Source of the DNA: Luteipulveratus mongoliensis
GTDB taxonomy: Bacteria; Actinomycetota; Actinomycetes; Actinomycetales; Dermatophilaceae
Reading direction: 5' to 3'
NCBI RefSeq assembly: GCF_001190945.1
Contig: NZ_CP011112.1
Location: forward strand, 4,030,001-4,094,000
Length of the DNA stretch: 64,000 nt
Below are positions 1 to 8,556 of this stretch, one piece after another (the stretch's first letter is position 1; each line of letters starts with the position of its first letter). Below the pieces are notes generated by a model. It ran no database searches and had not been told where the DNA came from. It was given only the letters and a program-made list of their open reading frames with translations. The translations under genes were made by a program, and so were the position numbers.

Positions 1-1500
1 TCGCAGCGGACCCAGGTCTCGCTCGAAGGTCACCTCGATGACGTCGTCCTCGAGGGGCTCGGTGATGCCGTACATGAGCTGGTGACGGACCCCGAAGATC
101 TCCTCGAGCCCGGACCACCACGGCCCACGCTGGAAGTCGGCGTCGCCGAGGCCGTGGGAGGCATAGACGGTGGCGCCCGCCCGGGCCAGCTCGCCGAGCC
201 GGCGCCAGGTCGGCGCGGTCAGCGCCTTGGTGGATGGCACGAGGTAGAGCGGCAGTCCGTCGGGGATCCCGTCGACCTCACGCGCGAAGTGCACGGCAAG
301 GTCTGCCTCACGGGCCGCCACGTGCGCCTGCTCCAGCGACGCAAAGATCGGCGTGCGCTCCTCGACGCTCTGGGTGAGCGGCTCAGCCGTCTCGAGATAG
401 GCCGGTACGACCAGAGCCGCCTGGGCAGGCCACCGGTGGCAGCGCGTGAGGTCGATCGCCTCGACCGTCTCGGCGAAGTCGCGCATCTCAAGCAGCTGCG
501 GCTTCGGCGAGCCGTCCACGCGAGTCAGCCCGAAGTGCAGCTCGAAGGCGTGGTGCCGGTAGGGATCCTGGTCAGCGAGGTTGTCGAAATCGGTGTTGTT
601 CCAACCGATCCAGCCCGTCGCGCCGGCCAGCAGCGAGTTGTGCAACGTCTGCCGGTAGTAGTGCGCGGCATGCTCGTCGGAGGCGAAGTCGGACGTGACG
701 CCGAACTCCTCGAGTACGACCGGCTTCTCGGCCACAGCGGCCAGCTCACAGATGAAGGCGGCCTTGAGGTGCTGGCGTACGACGTCGGTTTCCATCCGGT
801 AGACGTGCGGTCCGACGAAGTCGACGATGTCCGCGGTGTCCCGCACCGAGAACCCGTTGTCCTCGCCGGTCACCTCGATCCCCCATGCGCCGTCGCCGAG
901 GGACACCGGCTGACGGCCGCCTCCGGCGCGGACGGCTTGGACCATCAGCTCTGCCCAGCTGGTCACCGTCTCGCGTTCGGCGGCCCCGCCGTAGATGGGC
1001 ATCTCGTTGGAGATCAGCCAGCCGACCACGGCCGGGTGTGACGCGAAACGGGAGACCAAAGTCCTTGCGTACCAAGCCTGTCGGGCGACCAGCCAAGTGT
1101 CGGCGTACAGATCTCGACCGGCACGCCAGGACGGGTCCCAGTTCTCTCCCGACATGTGCCCGACGATGAAGGTCGGCACGCTGGTCATACCGAGCTCGTG
1201 GTGCAGGTCGAGGAAGACCTCGAATCGGTCGACCACGTCCGGGTCCAGCTGGTCGGCGGTCGGCATGGTGTCCGGCCAGTAGAAGAACGACCGTGTCATC
1301 GTCAGGCCGTGGTCGCGCAACGCCGTGAGCTCCTCACGGAGCAGGTCGCGGTCGACGTCGCGCCACATCAGGGGGCCGCCCTGACGCGACCAGAAGTTGG
1401 CCCCGATCCAGACGATCGGATCTTCGCCGCGACGCACAAACCTCATGGGCCGTTCGACGAGACCTGTTGTGGCCGAACGGCTCTCGGACGGCACGGTCAC
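1..1500 (-). CDS. GH5-like glycoside hydrolase, 3' part beyond window
   Basis: Probably a beta-glycosidase/mannanase-type hydrolase of the GH-A clan that acts on a sugar brought in by the adjacent ABC transporter. 500 residues are visible from a GTG at 1500, and the C-terminus lies beyond base 1. A (beta/alpha)8-barrel is suggested by the pair WLISNEMPIYGG (acid/base Glu after Asn) and VVLEEFGVTSD (nucleophile Glu). No signal peptide is seen, so it is likely cytoplasmic. The start overlaps the stop of the upstream permease as GTGA, so translation is probably coupled. The substrate cannot be fixed from sequence; beta-mannosides or beta-glucosides are both possible. Confidence 0.8.
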   Translation of the reverse strand, partial: MTVPSESRSATTGLVERPMRFVRRGEDPIVWIGANFWSRQGGPLMWRDVDRDLLREELTALRDHGLTMTRSFFYWPDTMPTADQLDPDVVDRFEVFLDLHHELGMTSVPTFIVGHMSGENWDPSWRAGRDLYADTWLVARQAWYARTLVSRFASHPAVVGWLISNEMPIYGGAAERETVTSWAELMVQAVRAGGGRQPVSLGDGAWGIEVTGEDNGFSVRDTADIVDFVGPHVYRMETDVVRQHLKAAFICELAAVAEKPVVLEEFGVTSDFASDEHAAHYYRQTLHNSLLAGATGWIGWNNTDFDNLADQDPYRHHAFELHFGLTRVDGSPKPQLLEMRDFAETVEAIDLTRCHRWPAQAALVVPAYLETAEPLTQSVEERTPIFASLEQAHVAAREADLAVHFAREVDGIPDGLPLYLVPSTKALTAPTWRRLGELARAGATVYASHGLGDADFQRGPWWSGLEEIFGVRHQLMYGITEPLEDDVIEVTFERDLGPLR

Positions 1501-2339
1501 TTCACCGCGCCTGCTGTGAGACCGGCCACCATGTAGCGCTGCAGCAGGAGGAACGCGATGACGACGGGGACGCTGACCACCAACGCAGCCGCCATGACCT
1601 GGTTCCAGTAGACGTTGATCTGCGTCGAATAGCTCTGCAGGCCGATCGACAAGGTGCGCGTCGTGTCGTTGGTCATCTGCGACGCGAACAAGATCTCGCC
1701 CCACGCGGTCATGAACGCGTAGACCGCAACGGCGATCACCCCGGGGCGGGCAGCAGGGAGGACCACGCGGAAGAGTGCACCCATCGCGTTGCACCCGTCC
1801 ACGCGTGCGGCCTCGTCGAGATCCTTGGGGATGCCGTCCAGATAGCTCGCCAGCATCCAGATCGCGAAGGGCAGCGTGAAGGTCATGTACATGACAATCA
1901 GGCCGACGCGGGTCTGATAGAACACCGTGCTGCCGAGGGTCTTGTCGATGTTGACGAAGACGAGGAAGAGCGGCAGCAGGAACAAGATGCCCGGGAACAT
2001 CTGGGTCGACAGCACGGCTCCGGAGAAGAGCCGCCGGCCGCGGAAGCGGTAGCGGGAGACGGCGTACGCCGCGAAGATCGCGATCAGCACGCTGAAGAAC
2101 GTCGCGGTCACACAGACGATGAGGCTGTTGGCGAAGTACCGGCCGAGCGGCACGGTGCTCCAGATGTCGACGAATGGCCGCAGCGTCATGTGACTCGGCC
2201 ACCACTCGAACTTGCCCTGCACATCACTGAGCGGCTTGAGCGACGTGGTGAGCAGGACGTACAGCGGGATGGCCGTGAACAGGCCGACGACCGTGATGAC
2301 GACCCATCGGAAGATGCGGAACGACAGTGGATCACGCAC
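1497..2339 (-). CDS. Carbohydrate ABC transporter permease (MalG type)
   Basis: Inner-membrane permease of a CUT1-family sugar importer, 280 aa, the usual length for MalG-like subunits. About six hydrophobic segments are visible. The EAA loop that contacts the ATPase lies at DLDEAARVDGCNAMGALFRV followed by LPAARPG. The start at 2339 overlaps the end of the MalF-like gene by 8 bp, and the end overlaps the hydrolase gene by 4 bp, so the four genes form a tight operon. No ATPase gene is present; such systems often share a housekeeping MsiK-type ATPase (known for actinomycetes, inferred here). Confidence 0.9.
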   Translation of the reverse strand: MRDPLSFRIFRWVVITVVGLFTAIPLYVLLTTSLKPLSDVQGKFEWWPSHMTLRPFVDIWSTVPLGRYFANSLIVCVTATFFSVLIAIFAAYAVSRYRFRGRRLFSGAVLSTQMFPGILFLLPLFLVFVNIDKTLGSTVFYQTRVGLIVMYMTFTLPFAIWMLASYLDGIPKDLDEAARVDGCNAMGALFRVVLPAARPGVIAVAVYAFMTAWGEILFASQMTNDTTRTLSIGLQSYSTQINVYWNQVMAAALVVSVPVVIAFLLLQRYMVAGLTAGAVK

Positions 2340-3303
2340 GTCGAGACCTCCGTGAGGTGAGGAAGAGGTAGAGACCGGTCACCACGAGCAGGAAGAGGAG
2401 CAGCAGGACCGACATGGCCGCGCCGAAGCCGAAGTTCCAGCTCACGAACGAGTTGCCGTAGATGTGCAGCGAGATGAGGTCGGCCGACTTCGGCGGAGTC
2501 GGGCCGAACAGCACGAACGGGGTGTTGAAGTCGTTGAAGTTCCAGAGGAAGAGCATCAGGATCAGCACGACGTTGACCGGGCGCAGGTAGGGCAGCGTGA
2601 TGTAACGGATCTGCTTCCAGACGCCCGCGCCGTCGACCGAGGCGGCGTCGTAGACCTCGTCCGGGATGTTCTGCAGTCCCGCGAGCAGCATCAGGAACGC
2701 GAACGGCCAGCACCGCCAGATCGCCACGATCGCCATCGAGAAGAACGCGTTGTTGCCGACCAGCCAGAACGACTGCCCGTCGCCGAGACCGAGCGACTTC
2801 TGGACGTGGTTCACCAGCCCGTTGTCGCGCTGGAACATGAAGCTCCAGGTCATGATCCCGGCGTAGATGGGCATCGCGTACGGCACCAGGAACAGCGTGC
2901 GCAGCAGGCCCCGACCACGGAAGCTGCGCTGCAGCACGAGCGCCGCCGAGGCGCCCACGACCCAGGAGATGAGCACCACGGCGATCGTGTAGAGGATCGT
3001 GACCTGGAAGGAGTGCAGCAGGCTCTTGCCCAGCGGGCCGTCGAAGTCCAGGGCGAGACGGTAGTTGGCCAGCCCCGCCGACGGCGCCTGCGACCAGTTG
3101 GAGATGAAGAACTGCGTGAGCTTGCGAAAGCTCATCCAGACGCCCACGAGCATCGGCCCGAAGTGGACGAGCAGCTCCAGCAGGACGGCCGGCAGGACCA
3201 GCAGGTACGGCGTCAGCCGGGGCCCGGAGAGCCGGCGGCGCCGGGGTCGCGGAGGTGGGTCCTCCGCGGCCCGAGGCGCAGCCTTCACCGTCTCGACGAC
3301 CAT
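2332..3303 (-). CDS. Carbohydrate ABC transporter permease (MalF type)
   Basis: Partner permease of the same CUT1 importer, 323 aa. An N-terminal basic proline/arginine-rich stretch is followed by about six membrane segments. The EAA-type loop is at IPDEVYDAASVDGAGVWKQI. The first base of its start codon (ATG at 3303) is the last base of the binding-protein stop (TGATG arrangement), showing translational coupling. It belongs with the lipoprotein upstream and the MalG-type permease and hydrolase downstream. Confidence 0.9.
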   Translation of the reverse strand: MVVETVKAAPRAAEDPPPRPRRRRLSGPRLTPYLLVLPAVLLELLVHFGPMLVGVWMSFRKLTQFFISNWSQAPSAGLANYRLALDFDGPLGKSLLHSFQVTILYTIAVVLISWVVGASAALVLQRSFRGRGLLRTLFLVPYAMPIYAGIMTWSFMFQRDNGLVNHVQKSLGLGDGQSFWLVGNNAFFSMAIVAIWRCWPFAFLMLLAGLQNIPDEVYDAASVDGAGVWKQIRYITLPYLRPVNVVLILMLFLWNFNDFNTPFVLFGPTPPKSADLISLHIYGNSFVSWNFGFGAAMSVLLLLFLLVVTGLYLFLTSRRSRRA

Positions 3304-4616
3304 CAGCCGGCGGTCGCCATCTTCTCCTGCGCCTCACCGAGGGCGCTCTTGATGTCAGCGTCCGTGGGCTTCTGGCCCGTCGCCGCCTTGGCGATCAGGC
3401 CGTTGACGGCGTTGCCGACGTTGGTCTCGTACGCGGCCTCTGCCGGCACCAGTGGCAGCGGCACCGACTGCGTGGCGAGGATGTCGGCGAAGGTCTTGGC
3501 CTCCGCCGGGTTGTCGGTGAACTTCACCTTGCCGCCCTTGACCACCGGCAGCGCGGTGAACGGCTGGTCGAGGATCTCCTGCTCGGCGGGGCTGGTCATG
3601 AACTTCACCATCTGCAGGGCGCCGTCCTTGTTCTTGGTGTTCTTGAACACCGAGAGGTTGATGCCCGCGACGAAGCTGGCGGTGTTCTTGTTGCCCGACT
3701 TGGTGGGGATCGGTACGACGCCGTACTGGCTGGACTTCATGCCCGCACCCTGGAGGGTGTTGTTGGCGTTGTTCTGACTCATCAGCATCGCGGCCTTGCC
3801 CTTGGCGAAGTCGCCGGGAGCCTCCGGACCGTTCTTGTACTGGACGCTGCTCTTGTTGACGACTCCGTCACTCATCAGGTCGACGTACTGCTTGACGCCC
3901 TGCACCATGCCCGGCGTCGTGAACTGCGGCTTGCCTTGTGCATCAAAGGGATCCGCGCCGTGCTGCTGCCCGAAGATGAACGCGAAGTGCAGGCTCTCGG
4001 TGTAGCTGCCGCCCTCCATCGCCATGCCGTAGACACCCTTGCCCGGGTTGGTGAGCTTCTTGGAAGCGGCCTGCAGCTCCTCCCACGTCTTGGGCGGCTG
4101 GAGACCGGCATCGGCGAACATCTTCTTGTTGTAGTAGAGCCCGTAGACCAGGCCGTAGAGCGGCACGGAGGTCGGGTCCTGGCCGGCCATGCCGCTGGTC
4201 TTGAACGAGGCATCGACGAACTTCGCCTTGCCACCGATCGCGTCGAGCGCAGCCGAGTCGAACGGCATGAACGCGCCCGTGGACTGCAGGGACGCCGCCC
4301 AGGTGTTGCCGATGTTGAGCACATCGGGACCCTTGCCGCTCGCGGTCGCCGCGAGGATGCGGTTCTGCAGGTCGGGCCAGCCGATCACCTCGACGTTGAC
4401 CTTGATGCCGGTCTGCTTGGTGAACTTCGCCAGCTCGGTGGTGAGGACCTTCTTGTCGACCTCCAGGCTCGAACCCTGGTTGCTCGCCCAGTAGGTGAGG
4501 GTCTTGGCCGACCCCCCGCCTCCCGAGCTCGACGAATCATCGTCGCCACTCCCGCACGCGGCGGTGGCCGAGACGGCGAGGGCGATGAACGACGCACACA
4601 CGAGACGTGTCTTCAC
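3303..4616 (-). CDS. Extracellular sugar-binding lipoprotein of ABC importer
   Basis: Family-1 extracellular solute-binding protein, 437 aa, that captures the sugar and delivers it to the two downstream permeases. The N-terminus has Lys/Arg, a short hydrophobic core and a lipobox ending SATAAC, so Cys21 should be lipidated; a Ser/Gly/Asp-rich tether follows. Motifs such as TYWASNQGSS near the N-terminus and VPLYGLVYGLYYNKKMFADAG mid-protein are typical of the family. The start is GTG with a GGGAG Shine-Dalgarno. It is the first gene of the operon and lies downstream of a candidate operator at 4678-4701. Confidence 0.92.
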   Translation of the reverse strand: MKTRLVCASFIALAVSATAACGSGDDDSSSSGGGGSAKTLTYWASNQGSSLEVDKKVLTTELAKFTKQTGIKVNVEVIGWPDLQNRILAATASGKGPDVLNIGNTWAASLQSTGAFMPFDSAALDAIGGKAKFVDASFKTSGMAGQDPTSVPLYGLVYGLYYNKKMFADAGLQPPKTWEELQAASKKLTNPGKGVYGMAMEGGSYTESLHFAFIFGQQHGADPFDAQGKPQFTTPGMVQGVKQYVDLMSDGVVNKSSVQYKNGPEAPGDFAKGKAAMLMSQNNANNTLQGAGMKSSQYGVVPIPTKSGNKNTASFVAGINLSVFKNTKNKDGALQMVKFMTSPAEQEILDQPFTALPVVKGGKVKFTDNPAEAKTFADILATQSVPLPLVPAEAAYETNVGNAVNGLIAKAATGQKPTDADIKSALGEAQEKMATAG

Positions 4617-4677
4617 GTGGACTCCCAGGGGATCCGGCCCGGCCTTCGCGACCTGGCGATGAGACCCACATCACACC

Positions 4678-4701
4678 ACTGAACGGCTTACCCGGTTCAG
4701 T
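4678..4701. promoter_or_regulatory. Candidate LacI-type operator before sugar operon
   Basis: Perfect 7-bp inverted arms ACTGAAC and GTTCAGT separated by 10 bp, 62 bp upstream of the binding-protein start. Read on the minus strand the left part is CTGAACCGGGTAAG. A 12/14 match lies upstream of the adjacent lacI-type gene (5880-5893). This pairing suggests the LacI-type protein binds here; that is inference from symmetry and reuse of the motif. Confidence 0.55.
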
Positions 4702-4747
4702 ACCAGCGGACGCCGTTACCTGATCGTTAGCAGAATCGGGTCGACGC

Positions 4748-5830
4748 TCAGTCCGGCGCGGCAGCGGTGCTCTCGCGAGCCTTCAGCACGGACGCGTCGA
4801 CCTGCACCCTCCCCCGATGGCTGCCTGCCACCAGGTCGAGCAGCACCTCCGCGGCGAGGCGGCCGTACGCCGGGGTGTCGCGACTCAACGCGGTCAGGCT
4901 GGGCGTCACCAGGCCCGCCAGCTGGGAGTCGTCCCAGCTCACCACGGACAAGTCATCGGGCACCCGTACGCCCATGGCCGTGGCCGCACGAATGCCAGCC
5001 AGTGCCGTCACATCGGAGGCGTAGATGATCGCGGTCGGAGGCTCGGGTCGGGTCAGCAGCTCACGGGTGCGCTCTCCTGCACCCGGCCCGGTGTAGGGCG
5101 CCTCGATCGTCTCCACGTCGATGCCGACAGCACGTGCCGCACGCCGTACGCCGCGCCGGCGCGCGCGCTCGTGGACGAACTCGGCTGGTCCCGCCAGGTG
5201 CGCCACTCGCCGGTGGCCGAGCTCTGCGAGGTGCTGGACGACCAATGCAGCGTCGCCGCCCTGATCGGTCCAAAGGCAAGGGATAGCAGCATCTTTCAGC
5301 GGCCCACCGCACAGCACCGCGGGCAGACCGACGCGCTCGACCGTGTTGACTCGAGGATCGCGGTAGCGCTCGTCGAGCAGGATCACGCCGTCGATGCGAC
5401 GCTCGCCCCACCAGCGCTCGTAGGTCTCGATCTCGACCTCGGGATGGTCGCCGATCACGCGCAGCAGCAGGCTCCAGCCTCGCTCACTGAGCACGGACTC
5501 GACGCCCGCGAGGAACCTCATGAAGAACGTCTCGGTGGTCAGCAGGTCCGGTGACCTGGACAAGACCAGTCCGACGACCTTGGTCTGCGAGCCGGAGAGC
5601 GCGCGGGCGCTCGAGCTCGCGTGCCAGCCGAGCTCCTGAGCCAGTGCGAGCACCCGCTCCCGGGTGGTGGCCGCGACACCGGGCTGGCCGTTGAGGGCGT
5701 AGGAGACTGCGGCCTTGGAGATGCCGAGCTGCCGTGCCATGTCGCTCATCGTGGTGCGTCGGCCCATGGCTTCGGGCGACGTCGCCGCGGGCTCGCTCGG
5801 ATCGGGTGTGGTGGTCTCGCCGGCACTCAT
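4748..5830 (-). CDS. LacI-family transcriptional regulator
   Basis: 360 aa, full length for the family. The N-terminal helix-turn-helix is at residues ~28-75 (MSDMARQLGISKAAVSYALN), followed by the hinge LSGSQTKVVGLVLSRSPDL and a periplasmic-binding-like sugar-sensing domain ending with the typical SLTALSRDTPAYGRLA. It lies just upstream of, and in the same direction as, the transporter operon, so it most likely represses it and responds to the transported sugar. A shared motif in both upstream regions suggests autoregulation. The extra ~27 N-terminal residues before the HTH may be optional if translation starts at the internal ATG of MSDMARQ. Confidence 0.9.
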   Translation of the reverse strand: MSAGETTTPDPSEPAATSPEAMGRRTTMSDMARQLGISKAAVSYALNGQPGVAATTRERVLALAQELGWHASSSARALSGSQTKVVGLVLSRSPDLLTTETFFMRFLAGVESVLSERGWSLLLRVIGDHPEVEIETYERWWGERRIDGVILLDERYRDPRVNTVERVGLPAVLCGGPLKDAAIPCLWTDQGGDAALVVQHLAELGHRRVAHLAGPAEFVHERARRRGVRRAARAVGIDVETIEAPYTGPGAGERTRELLTRPEPPTAIIYASDVTALAGIRAATAMGVRVPDDLSVVSWDDSQLAGLVTPSLTALSRDTPAYGRLAAEVLLDLVAGSHRGRVQVDASVLKARESTAAAPD

Positions 5831-5876
5831 CTGGACTCCGTCCTGCGGCCCGCGAGTGACGGGCTACGACAGGAGT

Positions 5877-6311
5877 TTACTTATCCAGTTCAGCAAAGCC
5901 CGCCACCGCGCCGGTACGGCGCAACCACCACAGCCCGACGACCGGCAGCACCAGGGGCACGAAGCCGTACCCCTGGCCGAAGTGCGACCAGACCGTCTTG
6001 TCGGGAAAGGCATCGGAGTCGAAGGTCGACCACAGGCCCACCACGAGGACGCCGACCAGCTCGATCGAGATCGTCACCAGGGCGATCCGTGCCGATGTCC
6101 GGTCTCCGCGGGCGAGCGCGATGGTCGCCACGATGTAGATGACCGCGGCGAGCGCGGACAGGATGTAGGACAGGGGCGCCCGGTCGAAGTATTCGCTGAT
6201 CTGCAGCACCGAACGTCCGGTGGCCGCCAGGGCGAACAGGGCGTAGACCGCGACGAGCATCCGCCCTGGTCCTGAGCTGGTGCGTCGCGCGCCCGCGGTG
6301 GTCTCGTTCAT
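5877..6311 (-). CDS. Small integral membrane protein, unknown function
   Basis: 144 aa with about four hydrophobic segments (starting MLVAVYALFALAATGRS; LSYILSALAAVIYIVATIAL; IALVTISIELVGVLVVGLW; FVPLVLPVVGLWWLRR). It resembles conserved actinobacterial membrane proteins without assigned function. I chose ATG 6311 because a TANNNT -10 box (TACGCT, 6319-6324) ends 7 nt upstream, which fits a leaderless transcript. A longer open frame upstream runs through the hairpin at 6347-6426 and is not credible. It is separated from the cap-like operon by that hairpin. Confidence 0.7.
   Translation of the reverse strand: MNETTAGARRTSSGPGRMLVAVYALFALAATGRSVLQISEYFDRAPLSYILSALAAVIYIVATIALARGDRTSARIALVTISIELVGVLVVGLWSTFDSDAFPDKTVWSHFGQGYGFVPLVLPVVGLWWLRRTGAVAGFAELDK
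5880..5893 (-). promoter_or_regulatory. Second copy of the LacI-operator-like motif
   Basis: On the minus strand this reads CTGAACTGGATAAG, against CTGAACCGGGTAAG at 4687-4700 (12 of 14 identical, same orientation). It lies 50 bp upstream of the LacI-type gene and overlaps the last codons of the next gene. Unlike the 4678-4701 site the right half is not symmetric, so it may be a half or weak site. Confidence 0.4.
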
Positions 6312-6346
6312 CGCGGACAGCGTAATGCGGCCGGTACGACGCGGAC

Positions 6347-6426
6347 GCGCCACCACACCCCGGCAAAGTTGGCCACCCGCACACGCATACCTGTGCCACC
6401 CACCAACTTTTGCCGGTGGGTGGCGC
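6347..6426 (-). terminator. Imperfect long hairpin downstream of capA-like gene
   Basis: Outer arms GCGCCACC (6347-6354) and GGTGGCGC (6419-6426) pair perfectly. An inner 13-bp stem pairs CCGGCAAAGTTGG (6360-6372) with CCAACTTTTGCCGG (6403-6416) with one bulged T, and a small GCACA/TGTGC stem lies in the loop. It begins 4 nt after the capA-like stop. No U-tract is evident, which is common for actinobacterial terminators. Confidence 0.55.
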
Positions 6427-6429
6427 AGG

Positions 6430-8556
6430 TCAGTTGTCGCTCGAGGAGTCCTCGAGCAGCGGGTCAGACGGCTTGCGCTGCGAGCTCGGCCGGTCCAGGA
6501 CGAAGCGGCCGGTGCTGTTGAGCGAGCCGCGCACGACGTCGTACTGCCGCCCGCCCTGACCGACCGGCGCCCAGGCGATGAGCCGCAGGTTGTCGACCGC
6601 AAGGCGGCGCGACTTCTGGCCGTCCGACGGCGGCGCCAGCCGCAGGAAGGGCTGGACCGCGTGGGCGTCCTTGGGAGCAACGGCGTCCAGGACCACACGG
6701 CGGCAGCCTGAGGACGTCGTATCGGTGATCGGCAGCGTGACCGAGGTCGTCTTCATGCTCTTGCCCTCGGAGCGGTAGTACCAGCGCAGCTCGAGGGTGG
6801 CTCCAGGAGACGCTCTGCGCAGGTCGGTCGTGAGTGTCAGCGACTGCCCTGGCGTGATCATCTGCCGATGGGAGGGAGTCGCGTAGACGTCCTTGGTGCT
6901 GACCGGACTGCGCAGCAGCTCGATGCCCTGGTCACTGGTGCCGTCGCCCAGCTTGCACCGCGCGCCCGTGCTGATCCGGGCGTACTTGCCCAACGTCCAC
7001 AGGTCACCACCTGACGTCGTGGGATCGACGTCCTGGTCCTCGAAGGTGCCGGTGCCGAACAGCAGGTCGGTGCCGGCGCGGACGCCGCCCGTCGGTGTCG
7101 CGGCACCGGAGAACCACCAGCCGGGCGCCACCGACCGGATCTCACCCTTGCCGACCTTGACCTCCTGGGTGCTGGCGGGCGGTGCGTTGCTCGTCGGCAG
7201 CAACGCGCCCGCGCCGCCGAGCCTCGCCTGGCCGGGCACGCTGCCGGCGGCAATCCGTGCCGAGGCCTCAGCAAGAGCCCCAACCGCAGGGACCGGGTGA
7301 TAGCGCTGGATCGACAACGGGTCAACCGAGCTGTAGACCGGCGCACCCTGGCGCAGGTCGACCCGCAGCAGATAGCTGGGGAACGTCGACCAGAGGTCTT
7401 GGTCGAACACCAGGTTGCCCATCGTCTCCGCGACCACCGACTTGCCGCTCTGCGTGATGCCGCCGGTCACGTGCGGGTGACCACCGATGATGGCCTGCGC
7501 ACCAGCCTCGGTCGCCGCGCGGAACAAGGCGCGGACCTCGGGCGTCTGCAGCCGCTGGTACTCGATGGCGCCGTGGATCATCACCACGACGTTGGCCGCC
7601 TGCTTCTTGGCCGCGGCCACAGCGGCGCGCATGCGCGGCTCGGTGCAGAACGCAGCGCCGCCTCGGGCCGGACCGGCCACATAGGGGACGGCCTCGTCGT
7701 GCCCGTCGACGGTCGTACAGCCGAGCAGCGCGACCTTCTGGCCCGCGCGAGTGACGATCGCGGGCTTCCAGGCAGCGTTCTCGTTGGGCCCGGCGCCGAA
7801 GTGCACGATGCCCGCCTGGTCGAGGGTCTTGATGGTGCTGCTCAGACCGGGGTCGAGCGCGTCGTAGAGGTGGTTGTTGCCGAGCGAGACCGCGTCAACG
7901 CCCGACTGCTTCAGCGCCTGAGCGGTCGCCGGAGCCGAGCCGAACGCGAGGCTCTTGCTCGGGTGGTAGCGCTTGGGCCGCGGTTTGCTGGGGTCGTAGT
8001 ACGGGTCGGTGACCAGGGGCGTCTCGAGGTTGACGACGGTCAGGTCGGCATCACCGAGCAACGGGGCAACAGGCGCCAAGATCTTCGCGTGGTCGGCCAC
8101 GGTCGAGGTCTGCGTCAGGAGTGGCGGCTTGCCGTCGGCCGGCTCATAGTAGCGACGCGCCATCATCACGTCACCCCCGAACCTGATGCTCACGGTGTGG
8201 TCGGCCTGCGACGTGAGCTCGATCGAGACCGTCTGGTCCGGAGCGGCGGCCTGGGTGCGCGACTTGTGGCCGGGCGCGGAAGCCGTGATCAGCTCCGCAC
8301 CTCTGATCGCGGCATCGAAGTGGCCACCCTCGTCGGCCACCACGGTCTCGGCGTCGGTCTTGATCGTGGCACCGGGGACCGCACGGCCCTGCTCGTCGAC
8401 CACGATGCCGTCGATCGAGGAGGTGATCAGCGCCGCATCAGGCGTGGACGGCTGCCGGATGGTCATCGTGGCTACGCTGCCGAGCACGACAGCGGCGGCC
8501 AGGCCGGGCAGGACGACGCGGGTCACGCGTTGCCGGTGTGCTGCGGTGAATCTCAC
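6430..8556 (-). CDS. CapA/PgsA-family protein (PGA-type capsule synthesis)
   Basis: 708 aa. The N-terminal membrane anchor (residues ~13-32) is followed by a carboxypeptidase-regulatory-like beta domain (~47-118, SIDGIVVDEQGRAVPGATI) and a CapA metallophosphoesterase-like domain with VSIRFGGDVMMARRYY, TVVNLETPL, SLGNNHLYD and IIGGHPHVTGG. A C-terminal region of about 250 aa looks like a carbohydrate-binding beta-sandwich. In Bacillus, CapA/PgsA is needed with CapB and CapC to make and export poly-gamma-glutamate. It is the last gene of the block and overlaps the CapC-like gene by 4 bp. The domain additions at both ends are unlike the ~380-aa Bacillus protein. Confidence 0.85.
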   Translation of the reverse strand: MRFTAAHRQRVTRVVLPGLAAAVVLGSVATMTIRQPSTPDAALITSSIDGIVVDEQGRAVPGATIKTDAETVVADEGGHFDAAIRGAELITASAPGHKSRTQAAAPDQTVSIELTSQADHTVSIRFGGDVMMARRYYEPADGKPPLLTQTSTVADHAKILAPVAPLLGDADLTVVNLETPLVTDPYYDPSKPRPKRYHPSKSLAFGSAPATAQALKQSGVDAVSLGNNHLYDALDPGLSSTIKTLDQAGIVHFGAGPNENAAWKPAIVTRAGQKVALLGCTTVDGHDEAVPYVAGPARGGAAFCTEPRMRAAVAAAKKQAANVVVMIHGAIEYQRLQTPEVRALFRAATEAGAQAIIGGHPHVTGGITQSGKSVVAETMGNLVFDQDLWSTFPSYLLRVDLRQGAPVYSSVDPLSIQRYHPVPAVGALAEASARIAAGSVPGQARLGGAGALLPTSNAPPASTQEVKVGKGEIRSVAPGWWFSGAATPTGGVRAGTDLLFGTGTFEDQDVDPTTSGGDLWTLGKYARISTGARCKLGDGTSDQGIELLRSPVSTKDVYATPSHRQMITPGQSLTLTTDLRRASPGATLELRWYYRSEGKSMKTTSVTLPITDTTSSGCRRVVLDAVAPKDAHAVQPFLRLAPPSDGQKSRRLAVDNLRLIAWAPVGQGGRQYDVVRGSLNSTGRFVLDRPSSQRKPSDPLLEDSSSDN

